From assembly GCA_014378805.1 (NCBI GenBank), contig JACMMY010000150.1, forward strand, positions 1 to 5,790: a stretch of 5,790 nucleotides of DNA, in the 5' to 3' direction. This document shows, piece by piece, positions 1 through 5,638 of this stretch (positions are counted from its first letter, which is position 1; the number at the start of each line of letters is the position of its first letter). Source of the DNA: Moraxellaceae bacterium. GTDB taxonomy: Bacteria > Pseudomonadota > Gammaproteobacteria > Pseudomonadales > Moraxellaceae. The position numbers and the translations under genes are program-made. The notes below the pieces were generated by a model. That model saw only the letters and a program-made list of their open reading frames with translations, searched no databases and was not told where the DNA came from.

Positions 1-33
1 TGGGACACTTGCATCAACAACTTCAATATTCAT
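1..33 (-). CDS. N-terminal fragment of a gene leaving the window, possibly rlmN
   Basis: An ATG at 31-33 on the minus strand opens a frame that stays open to the window edge, giving only 11 residues (MNIEVVDASVP). Eleven residues carry no family signal. In Acinetobacter relatives the gene after ndk in this direction is, as I recall, rlmN (23S rRNA/tRNA adenine C2-methyltransferase), so rlmN is an inference from gene order alone. The Shine-Dalgarno match is poor (GGATAAG about 12 nt upstream), so the true start could lie further inside the gene. The ndk terminator sits upstream, so this gene would need its own promoter in 34-142. Confidence 0.35.
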   Translation of the reverse strand, partial: MNIEVVDASVP

Positions 34-142
34 AAGGCGAACTTATCCAAAACTTACACTAAAAAACCTGCACTGATCACAAAATGAAATCAGTCAATAA
101 AACTTAAAACAGCCTACAAAAGCATGCGATGTAAAAACAACA
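34..142 (-). promoter_or_regulatory. AT-rich leader of the leftmost minus-strand gene, no clear promoter
   Basis: This stretch lies between the ndk terminator and the start at 33, so it should hold the promoter of the leftward gene. On the minus strand TTGTGA and TGTAAG can be paired at 18 bp spacing, each matching four of six consensus bases, but in such AT-rich DNA this is weak. A 6-bp inverted repeat (ACTGAT 72-77, ATCAGT 89-94) is also present and may be chance. Confidence 0.25.
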
Positions 143-171
143 AAAACCAGATGTCAGTAACATCTGGTTTT
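142..171 (-). terminator. Intrinsic terminator downstream of ndk
   Basis: A perfect 12-bp inverted repeat (AAAACCAGATGT at 143-154, ACATCTGGTTTT at 160-171) closes a 5-nt loop. Read on the minus strand the right arm runs into TTTTTGTTGTTTTT, a good U-rich tail, so it fits termination of the leftward ndk transcript about 95 nt after its stop codon. On the plus strand the tail is only TTTTG, so activity in that direction would be weaker. Confidence 0.8.
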
Positions 172-197
172 GCGCGTACTCACACAGATCTCACTTC

Positions 198-262
198 CTG
201 TTTATTTTAACATGCTCACGACTGATGCTAATAGACTAAGTCGTAAGCACGTTAAAAAACAG
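198..262 (-). ncRNA. Long hairpin in the ndk 3' untranslated region
   Basis: The arms 205-223 and 239-257 form a 19-bp stem around a 15-nt loop. CTG at 198-200 and CAG at 260-262 extend it past a small bulge. In minus-strand RNA the two non-Watson-Crick positions are G·U pairs, so the stem is unbroken; in plus-strand RNA both become A·C mismatches. This suggests the structure matters in the ndk transcript. No U tract follows the stem, so it is not a classical terminator. It could protect the mRNA 3' end or be a processing site. A degenerate mobile-element end is an alternative. It begins 3 nt after the ndk stop codon. Confidence 0.5.
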
Positions 263-265
263 AAA

Positions 266-697
266 TTAACGAGTGCGTGTTGTCACTTCATCAGCAGTGA
301 AGAAGTAAGCAATTTCACGGTTTGCAGATTCTACTGAATCTGAACCATGCGCTGCGTTTTCATCAATGCTGGTTGCGAAATCAGCACGGATTGTACCTGC
401 CGCCGCTTCTTTTGGGTTAGTCGCGCCCAAGATGTCACGATGAGCCAAAACTGCGTTTTCGCCTTCAAGTACAGAAACCAATACTGGGCCTGAAGTCATG
501 AATGCAACCAAGTCACCAAAGAAACCGCGTTCTTTGTGTTCTGCGTAGAAGCCTTCAGCATCAGCTTTAGACAATTGCTTCATTTTTGCAGCAACGATTT
601 TCAAACCGCCTTTTTCGAAGCGTGCATAGATGTCGCCGATGTGGTTTTTGCCAACTGCATCTGGTTTAACGATTGATAGTGTGCGTTCGATTGCCAT
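266..697 (-). CDS. ndk: Nucleoside diphosphate kinase
   Basis: Transfers the gamma-phosphate of ATP to nucleoside diphosphates through a phospho-histidine intermediate, balancing cytoplasmic NTP and dNTP pools. The 143-residue product has the usual bacterial Ndk length and all expected active-site residues: K11 (in KPDAV), Y51, F60, R87, T93, R104, N114 and the catalytic H117 in NAAHGSDS. The frame is open 16 codons further upstream, but the start at 697 is preferred because it gives the conserved MAIERTLSIVKPDAV beginning and has GAAGGA at 708-713, about 10 nt upstream. It has its own -10 box and ends at a strong terminator, so it is probably monocistronic although it follows iscX in the same direction. 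I see nothing abnormal in the protein. Confidence 0.97.
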   Translation of the reverse strand: MAIERTLSIVKPDAVGKNHIGDIYARFEKGGLKIVAAKMKQLSKADAEGFYAEHKERGFFGDLVAFMTSGPVLVSVLEGENAVLAHRDILGATNPKEAAAGTIRADFATSIDENAAHGSDSVESANREIAYFFTADEVTTRTR

Positions 698-752
698 GAT
701 ATGACATTCCTTCTTAGTGTTGATAAAACGAAAATAGAGAATCAAAAATTTA

Positions 753-790
753 GGCGCGTATTATACCGACGACTGGGCACAAAGATAGAG
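753..790 (-). promoter_or_regulatory. Probable ndk promoter (-10 box at 760-765)
   Basis: On the minus strand a perfect TATAAT lies at 760-765, about 63 nt upstream of the ndk start, which puts transcription start near 752-754. The -35 region 17 bp further up (CTATCT) is a poor match and no TGn extension is present. The -10 call is good, while the -35 is unresolved and may depend on an activator or on AT-rich upstream DNA. Confidence 0.6.
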
Positions 791-864
791 CATGTTTTGT
801 TTTACAAATTGTTTAAGTCATTCTGATAATGAAACCAACATAAAACGATCACATCATGTCTTAA

Positions 865-923
865 CGAACGAAGACAGTTCGTCCCTACAATCACAATATT
901 TCGTAGTGGCGAACTGTGTTCGC
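865..923. repeat. REP-like composite inverted repeat
   Basis: Two related units face each other. ACAGTTCGTCCCTAC at 874-888 and GTAGTGGCGAACTGT at 903-917 are inverted copies matching at 13 of 15 positions around a 14-nt spacer. Each unit also contains its own palindrome: ACGAA-GACAG-TTCGT at 868-882 and GCGAAC-TGT-GTTCGC at 909-923. Palindromic units in head-to-head pairs are the layout of REP/BIME-type intergenic elements. No second copy is present in the window, so the repeat status is inferred from architecture only. Confidence 0.5.
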
Positions 924-929
924 GCATGG

Positions 930-958
930 ACAGAAACCGCGTTTATTACACAACGCGG
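930..958 (-). terminator. Probable terminator downstream of iscX
   Basis: CCGCGTT (937-943) and AACGCGG (952-958) form a GC-rich 7-bp stem with an 8-nt loop, 16 nt after the iscX stop codon. On the minus strand the stem is followed by TTTCTGT, a short and imperfect U tract. The position and stem suit termination of iscX, and the separate ndk promoter supports that split, but the tail is weak and read-through is likely. Confidence 0.5.
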
Positions 959-974
959 CTTGCAACTCACCGAT

Positions 975-1175
975 TTAATCGACTTCGTCTAACCATTGCA
1001 TTTGGATGGCTTCGAGTATTTTTTCGTTTGAGCGAGTTGGGTCATCTTGAAAATCGGGCAATTCACGTACCCAACGATGTAAATCGGTAAAACGAATGGT
1101 TTTTGGATCGACTTCAGGATGCGCTTCGATGAGTGCGAGCGCGATGTCGAGTGAATCTGTCCAGCGTAATGGCAT
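975..1175 (-). CDS. iscX: Fe-S cluster assembly accessory protein IscX
   Basis: A 66-residue acidic protein of the IscX/YfhJ family, the same length as E. coli IscX. In the family it binds IscS and iron and modulates cysteine desulfurase activity during Fe-S cluster assembly in the cytoplasm. Diagnostic stretches are the N-terminal WTDSLDIA, the central DPKTIRFTDLHRWV (residues 23-36), DFQDDP (41-46) and the C-terminal SNEKILEAI followed by WLDE. The ATG at 1173-1175 gives the conserved MxLxWTD beginning, although the upstream Shine-Dalgarno (GGA) is weak. In many gamma-proteobacteria iscX ends the isc operon after fdx. Here the DNA upstream holds an opposite-strand AbiH gene instead, so iscX is either detached from the isc genes or has been separated from them by insertion. 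Confidence 0.95.
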   Translation of the reverse strand: MPLRWTDSLDIALALIEAHPEVDPKTIRFTDLHRWVRELPDFQDDPTRSNEKILEAIQMQWLDEVD

Positions 1176-1207
1176 GATGGATGTCCAAGCAGTTTTTCAA
1201 TGGCGTG

Positions 1208-1236
1208 ACTTTAGCAGGTTTGCACAATATTGACGA
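1208..1236 (-). promoter_or_regulatory. Probable iscX promoter
   Basis: On the minus strand TCGTCA (1231-1236) and TAAAGT (1208-1213) are separated by 17 bp, each matching four of six sigma-70 consensus bases. A TGC directly precedes the -10 (1214-1216), which makes it an extended -10 promoter. Transcription would start about 25-30 nt upstream of the iscX start. I see no convincing IscR site. Confidence 0.5.
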
Positions 1237-1273
1237 ATGATTGATTACATTCGATTCTTAAGATACATTTGAT

Positions 1274-1301
1274 TTGAATGAATTTTAACTTACTGCATTA
1301 T
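1274..1301 (+). promoter_or_regulatory. Tentative promoter of the AbiH-family gene
   Basis: TTGAAT (1274-1279) and CATTAT (1296-1301) lie 16 bp apart, each with four of six consensus matches. The predicted start would be about 25 nt before the coding ATG. The region is very AT-rich and other pairings are possible, so this is only the best of several weak options. It sits back-to-back with the iscX promoter. Confidence 0.3.
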
Positions 1302-1331
1302 TGGATATTTTAACTAGGATCAGCTTTTTAC

Positions 1332-2267
1332 ATGTCGAAAATTCTAATAATTGGAAATGGCTTTGATCTAAATCTTGGATTAAAGACTTCTTATAGCGAT
1401 TTTATAAAGAGCGAACAGTTCCAAAATCTAGTTAAGTCTAATAACTATCTCGCGGGACATCTTCAAAATATCCATAGTGACAAAAACTGGGTTGATATTG
1501 AACATGAACTAAAAAATTACGGAAATGTCACCAATAATCAAAGCCAATTAAACCTCAAAATTGGCAAACAAGCATTAATGCCAAATGAGCGGCCTATTAA
1601 ATGTAAGGCAGACTTTGTGGAACTTAAAAATGCTCTGATGAAGCATTTAGAAAGTGAAATTAAGAACTCGCAAGAACTCAACAACAAAATAAATCAAGCA
1701 TCAAAAGTACTGCGATGCGGTTATTTGAAGAATTTTAATGCTGCGCGGTTCAACATGCTTGAGCCGTATTTCAATGAAATTTTGACCTTCAATTACACTA
1801 ATTTTTTTGACCAATTCTTCCATGCGCAAGAAAAAAAGAATCTCAAAATACACCACATTCATGGATCGATAGATAACAGAGATATTGTCTTTGGGGTTGA
1901 AGATGGAACAACTTCGAGCAACTACAGTTTTCTCAATAAATCAGATCATGCGGCATTTGGTAAAACCAAAAATGTATCAGCAACATTAATTCACGCATCA
2001 GAGGCCCACTTCTTCGGATGTTCACTTGGCGACACCGATAATGCCCATTTTAAACGAGCGTTTAAGATCATCAGTACAAATGAATTAAAACATTCTCGAA
2101 TTAAAATTTACTTCTATGTATATGGAAAACAAGGATATAGGGATATTTTCAATCGGATAATGGCGCTGACAGAAAATCATGTTTCGGAATTTAAATTGAT
2201 CAACGAAGTTACTTTCTATGATCTTCAAGAAGATAAAGAAATTGATCAAGCTTGGCTTAATGAATGA
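1332..2267 (+). CDS. AbiH-family phage abortive infection protein
   Basis: A complete 311-residue protein resembling the family named after lactococcal AbiH (Pfam 'Bacteriophage abortive infection AbiH'). The N-terminus MSKILIIGNGFDLNLGLKTSYSDF (residues 1-24) is the family hallmark and looks like a nucleotide-binding beta-strand/glycine loop. Further motifs in order are WVDIEHEL (53-60), FNYTNFFD (153-160), HIHGSID (175-181), FGVEDG (187-192) and FFGCSLGDTD (227-236). No signal peptide or membrane segment is visible, so it should be cytoplasmic. The start is supported by AGGA at 1316-1319, 12 nt upstream, a slightly long gap. GC is about 30-32% in two 60-base lines that I counted, against 45-60% in three aroP lines, which suggests transfer. 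Family members are linked to phage defence; the mechanism is not established to my knowledge. No toxin, antitoxin or partner gene is adjacent, so it would act alone. Confidence 0.9.
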   Translation: MSKILIIGNGFDLNLGLKTSYSDFIKSEQFQNLVKSNNYLAGHLQNIHSDKNWVDIEHELKNYGNVTNNQSQLNLKIGKQALMPNERPIKCKADFVELKNALMKHLESEIKNSQELNNKINQASKVLRCGYLKNFNAARFNMLEPYFNEILTFNYTNFFDQFFHAQEKKNLKIHHIHGSIDNRDIVFGVEDGTTSSNYSFLNKSDHAAFGKTKNVSATLIHASEAHFFGCSLGDTDNAHFKRAFKIISTNELKHSRIKIYFYVYGKQGYRDIFNRIMALTENHVSEFKLINEVTFYDLQEDKEIDQAWLNE

Positions 2268-2270
2268 GAG

Positions 2271-3647
2271 TTATTGTTTATTCTTTACCCTAAAACACAC
2301 CCACATCAGCCCTATCCAAAACGGAATCACATACACCGAAATTGCGACACCTTCGATTTGCGTCATAATTCCAAGAATCAACACCACGAATGCCAAACAC
2401 AGATAATTCGTCCACGGCGACCAAAACGCCTTAAACGAAGGTAGAACGCCTACCCGATTCATCGCCGCACGAAACTTCAGATGCGCCAAACTAATCATCG
2501 CCCAATTGATCACCAATGCCGCGACCACAAGCGACATCAGCAACTCTAATGCGCGCGCTGGAATCGTGTAATTGATCAACACACACATCAACGTCATCGC
2601 CGCCGACACACCAATCGCCAGCGCAGGCACACCACGACGATTCACTTTCAGTAACGCTTTCGGCGCATCACCTTGCGTCGCCAAGCCATAGAGCATGCGA
2701 CTATTACAATAGACACAACTGTTATAAACGGATAATGCCGCCGTCAACACTACAAAATTCAGAATATTCGCCGCGACATCACTACCAATAATCGAGAAAA
2801 TACTGACAAAAGGACTATTCCGATAATCATCACCGCCCGACGATAATGTCAGCAACAACTGATCCCAAGGACGAAGCGACAACAGCACCACCAACGCACC
2901 AATATAAAAAATCAAAATCCGAAACACGATTTGATTGATTGCACGCGGAATCACTTTCTTCGGCTCAGCGGCTTCAGCCGCCGTAATCCCGACTAACTCC
3001 AAACCACCAAACGAAAACATAATGAGTGCCAATGCCATCAGCAAACCATGCCAGCCATTCGGTAAGAATCCCCCATGAGTCCATAGATTGGTAATGGATG
3101 CTTCCGAACCGCCATTGCCACTGATTAGCAAATAACTACCCAAGACAATCATGCCAATAATGGCAACGACTTTAATCAACGCAAACCAAAACTCCGACTC
3201 ACCAAACCAACTGACACGCGTCAGATTAATCAAATTCACCAACACAAAAAATGCCGCCGCCGTTGCCCAAGTCGGCACATCTGGCCACCAATATTGAACG
3301 TATTTACCGACCGCCGTGAGTTCTGACATCCCTACCAGAACATACAGAATCCAATAATTCCAACCTGATAAAAACCCAGCAAATCCACCCCAATATTTAT
3401 GTGCAAAATGACTAAATGAACCTGCAACAGGTTCTTCGACGATCATCTCACCCAACTGCCTCATGATTAAAAACGCAATCAAACCTCCAATCGCATAACC
3501 CAAAATCATCGCTGGGCCAGCCATTTTCAGCACACCAGCCGACCCCAAAAACAATCCAGTCCCAATCGCGCCGCCAAGCGCAATCAGTTGGATATGTCGG
3601 TTTTTCAAACCACGAGTTAAGGGAAGATTAGATTGTTCATCGATCAT
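2271..3647 (-). CDS. aroP: Aromatic amino acid permease (AroP/PheP type)
   Basis: An inner-membrane proton symporter of the amino acid-polyamine-organocation family, amino acid transporter subgroup, that imports phenylalanine, tyrosine and tryptophan. Its 458 residues match E. coli AroP (457). Hallmarks are RGLKNRHIQLIALGGAIGTG (12-31), the EEPVAGSFSHFA block (71-82), SGWNYW (94-99), FSFGGLELVGITAAE (211-225) and ALSVYNSCVYCNSRML (304-319). About twelve hydrophobic segments are evident. The loop before SPF (residues 262-277) is about nine residues longer than in E. coli AroP, as I recall is usual in Pseudomonas-type homologues. Some stretches resemble PheP, so exact substrate preference is uncertain. 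The ATG at 3645-3647 has no good Shine-Dalgarno. The gene ends 3 bp from the convergent AbiH stop, leaving no room for a terminator of its own. Confidence 0.85.
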   Translation of the reverse strand: MIDEQSNLPLTRGLKNRHIQLIALGGAIGTGLFLGSAGVLKMAGPAMILGYAIGGLIAFLIMRQLGEMIVEEPVAGSFSHFAHKYWGGFAGFLSGWNYWILYVLVGMSELTAVGKYVQYWWPDVPTWATAAAFFVLVNLINLTRVSWFGESEFWFALIKVVAIIGMIVLGSYLLISGNGGSEASITNLWTHGGFLPNGWHGLLMALALIMFSFGGLELVGITAAEAAEPKKVIPRAINQIVFRILIFYIGALVVLLSLRPWDQLLLTLSSGGDDYRNSPFVSIFSIIGSDVAANILNFVVLTAALSVYNSCVYCNSRMLYGLATQGDAPKALLKVNRRGVPALAIGVSAAMTLMCVLINYTIPARALELLMSLVVAALVINWAMISLAHLKFRAAMNRVGVLPSFKAFWSPWTNYLCLAFVVLILGIMTQIEGVAISVYVIPFWIGLMWVCFRVKNKQ

Positions 3648-3727
3648 GTGTCTTGATACTCAAAAGGCAATACGATGCGCTGATAATCCGTGCGCGGTCA
3701 TTTTTTTAAAATTTATGATTCAGCAAG

Positions 3728-4258
3728 CTACCACTTCAAAATCGGCATGGGCTTTAATGGGTGTTTCAAGCTGTACGCCGCACCGCGCCGCAATAAAAAT
3801 TTATGAAAACCTGCATTGGGGAATTGTTGGCGAATGTCATGCATCGGTTGTTTATCGACTTGCAAGCCTACCGCGCCAAAAGTCACATCCGCCCAATCCG
3901 CTTGACGAAAAAGCTCAACGATCAGTGAGTCATGCTTAGAAGCATGAATTTTATGATGATCCTGAATCATTGCAACGACCTCATCGACCCAATCGTCTTG
4001 ATTAATCGACACTAAATAATCCGTTGCCATTTGTGCCGAAGGATCGAGATAATCCAATGTGTGATGCGTCCACAAACCTAAATCATGAAAAACTGCTGCA
4101 ATCGCAATTTTTTCTAATTCAATATCACTCAATAGTGCCACAGCATTTATCGAATTCAATAATCGATAAATGTGATTTCGATAGGCATCAAACTGCAAAC
4201 CTAACGAGTCACGATATTGATCTAATAACGCATCAAGCGTGGGATGTACTAAAATCAT
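3728..4258 (-). CDS. HD-domain phosphohydrolase-like protein
   Basis: A 176-residue protein with the metal-binding pattern of the HD superfamily: H29 (RNHIYR), H58-D59 in VFHDLG, H101-H102 in DHHKI, and D121 in ADWADV. Such proteins hydrolyse phosphomonoesters or phosphodiesters of nucleotides; the substrate here is unknown. The chosen ATG (4256-4258) has GGAG at 4268-4271, 9 nt upstream. The frame also opens at GTG 4301-4303 and ATG 4271-4273, giving 191 or 181 residues, but those add a stretch encoded by a short tandem repeat. No signal peptide or membrane helix is visible. It lies 99 bp after the histidine phosphatase gene and 80 bp before aroP on the same strand, so co-expression with both is possible. 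Confidence 0.8.
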   Translation of the reverse strand: MILVHPTLDALLDQYRDSLGLQFDAYRNHIYRLLNSINAVALLSDIELEKIAIAAVFHDLGLWTHHTLDYLDPSAQMATDYLVSINQDDWVDEVVAMIQDHHKIHASKHDSLIVELFRQADWADVTFGAVGLQVDKQPMHDIRQQFPNAGFHKFLLRRGAAYSLKHPLKPMPILKW

Positions 4259-4270
4259 CAAGCAAAGCTC

Positions 4271-4302
4271 CATCCAAAAAAACTCATCATCCAAAAAACT
4301 CA
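4271..4302. repeat. Two-copy 17-bp imperfect tandem repeat
   Basis: CATCCAAAAAAACTCA at 4271-4286 is followed, one base later, by CATCCAAAAAACTCA at 4288-4302. The copies differ only by one A in the A-run. It lies just upstream of the preferred start of the HD-domain gene and overlaps its Shine-Dalgarno, and it creates alternative in-frame starts (GTG 4301-4303, ATG 4271-4273). It looks like a local slippage duplication. Confidence 0.6.
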
Positions 4303-4357
4303 CGCATCATCTAAAGTATTCAACTCAAAACTATTGTCTCAAAACACTTAGATCAGA

Positions 4358-5110
4358 TTACTCAACAAAACTACTAATTAATCTTGAATGTGCAACGCCG
4401 CGCCAAACCCAATGCACCGTGCTTTCTTCAAATTTGCCTGTAAAACCATTGTCTTCGAACCAAAGATACGCGCCTTCCATCATTTCAGGCCAATCCTCTG
4501 CTGATACGATCACTTCGTCGTGCAGCACCGCCAGAAATACCGCCAAAATCGTATCGTGGCTGACAGCCAGCAGCACACTGTCTTCTTGTTCAGGCAAATG
4601 CTGATAAAGCAAACCCAAAATATCCAACGCGCCCTGCACTGGATGTTTCATCCCTGCAATTTTTTTACCGAGAAAATGATTAATAAACTCTAATGCACCA
4701 TATTGAAAAAACAATGATCTTAAACTTTCATCATCTTGAACGAAACTTCCAGGCTCAACCAACAAGGTCGTTTTGACCACTTCAGGTTGGATGTCATTTG
4801 CCAGCTTGTTTTCATGGCGTCCTTCCAGCATTAACAACGCTGTATCCACACAACGATGGATTGGACTACTCAAACAAGCGCGAAACTCACGCCCTGCCAA
4901 GAGCTTTAAATGCGCACCCCATGCACTCGCCAACTGCCGCCCTTGCTCAGTCAATGGCAACTTATAACCTGCAAAGCCTTGCTCATCGACCAACACGCGA
5001 ATGGAATGACGTGTAAATAAAACGATGGGTTGACGCTTCGGTAATAAAGTCAGACCAGCCTGCATCGAGACTGGTAAATGTTCGAGAATTTCATGCGTAA
5101 GATCTGTCAT
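4358..5110 (-). CDS. Histidine phosphatase superfamily protein
   Basis: A 250-residue cytoplasmic protein of the histidine phosphatase (phosphoglycerate mutase-like) superfamily, in which a histidine is transiently phosphorylated. The full catalytic set is visible: R34-H35 in FTRHSIR (the usual RHG motif reads RHS here), LTEQGRQLA (53-61), R86 in SSPIHRCVDTA, the probable acid E119 in LVEPGSF, and H185 in AVSHDTIL. A stretch of about 65 residues separates E119 from H185. The substrate cannot be told from sequence; phosphoglycerate mutase is unlikely given the altered motif and surroundings. ATG 5108-5110 is the first start in frame but lacks a Shine-Dalgarno. The next in-frame ATG (residue 16) has none either and would shorten the lead-in to the first strand. 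It follows the DUF1289 gene by 72 bp. Confidence 0.85.
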   Translation of the reverse strand: MTDLTHEILEHLPVSMQAGLTLLPKRQPIVLFTRHSIRVLVDEQGFAGYKLPLTEQGRQLASAWGAHLKLLAGREFRACLSSPIHRCVDTALLMLEGRHENKLANDIQPEVVKTTLLVEPGSFVQDDESLRSLFFQYGALEFINHFLGKKIAGMKHPVQGALDILGLLYQHLPEQEDSVLLAVSHDTILAVFLAVLHDEVIVSAEDWPEMMEGAYLWFEDNGFTGKFEESTVHWVWRGVAHSRLISSFVE

Positions 5111-5182
5111 AGAAGATTAAATCAATGATTTGAACGGTTGATAAAACAAATAGTAGGCATCATTGAAGATCGAATAAAATCG
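5111..5182 (-). promoter_or_regulatory. Short spacer with palindromes before the histidine phosphatase gene
   Basis: The spacer between the DUF1289 stop and the phosphatase start holds AAATCA-A-TGATTT (5119-5131), a perfect 13-bp palindrome, and an 8-bp inverted repeat (TCAATGAT 5122-5129, ATCATTGA 5159-5166). A TACTAT on the minus strand could be a -10 box, but its -35 (TTTATT) is poor. This could be an operator or simply AT-rich chance, and the gene may instead be read through from DUF1289. Confidence 0.25.
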
Positions 5183-5638
5183 TTACATTCCAAAACTTGC
5201 TGCACGTAACCATGTAAATTCAAAATTTGCCACTGCCAATGTATACAGCTGAGTATCGACTTGTTGCCAAATAGATTCAAGCTGATCGGCAACTACATTT
5301 AAACCCGATAGCAACAATAATTCAGGCGCACGCTTACAAATACGAAGCGCTTCATATATACGCCGCCCCTGCGAACTCGAATTTAACAATCGTACTTGTC
5401 GCGATGAGAGAAAAGCATCGACTTGCGATCGATTGGCATACGGCACCAGTGGCAAAACAATTCGATCGAGTTGTTCATCTAATCGCTGCCAGATCATTAT
5501 TTTTTGCGCATCTGTATAACGATTCCACTCAATCACTTCCGTACTAAATCGTCGGCAGCCACGACACACTTGGTCACCAAATACTGTCGAGCATTTTCCT
5601 GCACATGGACTCAGCGAACCGCTTAAAGAAGTACTCAA
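5183..5638 (-). CDS. DUF1289-domain protein with four cysteines
   Basis: A 151-residue protein whose first 60 residues match the DUF1289 family: SPCAGKC, then CRGC, then an E-V-IEWNRYT-DAQK-IW pattern. The four cysteines (C12, C16, C25, C28 from the TTG start; CX3C and CX2C) suggest an Fe-S cluster or zinc site; the function is unknown. E. coli YdhL of this family is only about 79 residues, so the remaining 90 or so residues here form an extra, mainly helical-looking region that I do not recognise. No ATG exists before the cysteines. GTG codons at 5645-5647 and 5642-5644 abut the AAGG at 5647-5650 and cannot use it, whereas TTG 5636-5638 lies 8 nt from it, so TTG is the preferred start. It is the first gene of the four-gene minus-strand run. 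Confidence 0.8.
   Translation of the reverse strand: MSTSLSGSLSPCAGKCSTVFGDQVCRGCRRFSTEVIEWNRYTDAQKIMIWQRLDEQLDRIVLPLVPYANRSQVDAFLSSRQVRLLNSSSQGRRIYEALRICKRAPELLLLSGLNVVADQLESIWQQVDTQLYTLAVANFEFTWLRAASFGM

Noticed and set aside
698..745. 16-residue N-terminal extension of Ndk
   Set aside because: The conserved Ndk N-terminus and a well-placed GAAGGA both point to the start at 697; the extension overlaps the 5' leader.
792..992. 66-codon plus-strand open frame between ndk and iscX
   Set aside because: It runs through the REP-like repeat and the iscX terminator and overlaps the iscX end. It has no Shine-Dalgarno and resembles no protein I know.
2219..2233. ATCTTC/GAAGAT palindrome near the AbiH end as an aroP terminator
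   Set aside because: It is a short stem with a 2-4 nt loop, AT-rich, with no U tract on the minus strand, and lies inside AbiH coding sequence.
2218..2406. 62-codon plus-strand frame overlapping the AbiH end and aroP
   Set aside because: It lies mostly antisense to conserved aroP coding sequence and starts inside the AbiH gene without a ribosome site.
3646..3939. 97-codon plus-strand frame at the aroP/HD junction
   Set aside because: It is antisense to the HD-domain gene, whose motifs are clear, and has no recognisable protein features.
4024..5016. Several plus-strand frames of 64-121 codons opposite the HD and phosphatase genes
   Set aside because: They are shadows of minus-strand genes with intact catalytic motifs; none has a supporting ribosome site or family resemblance.
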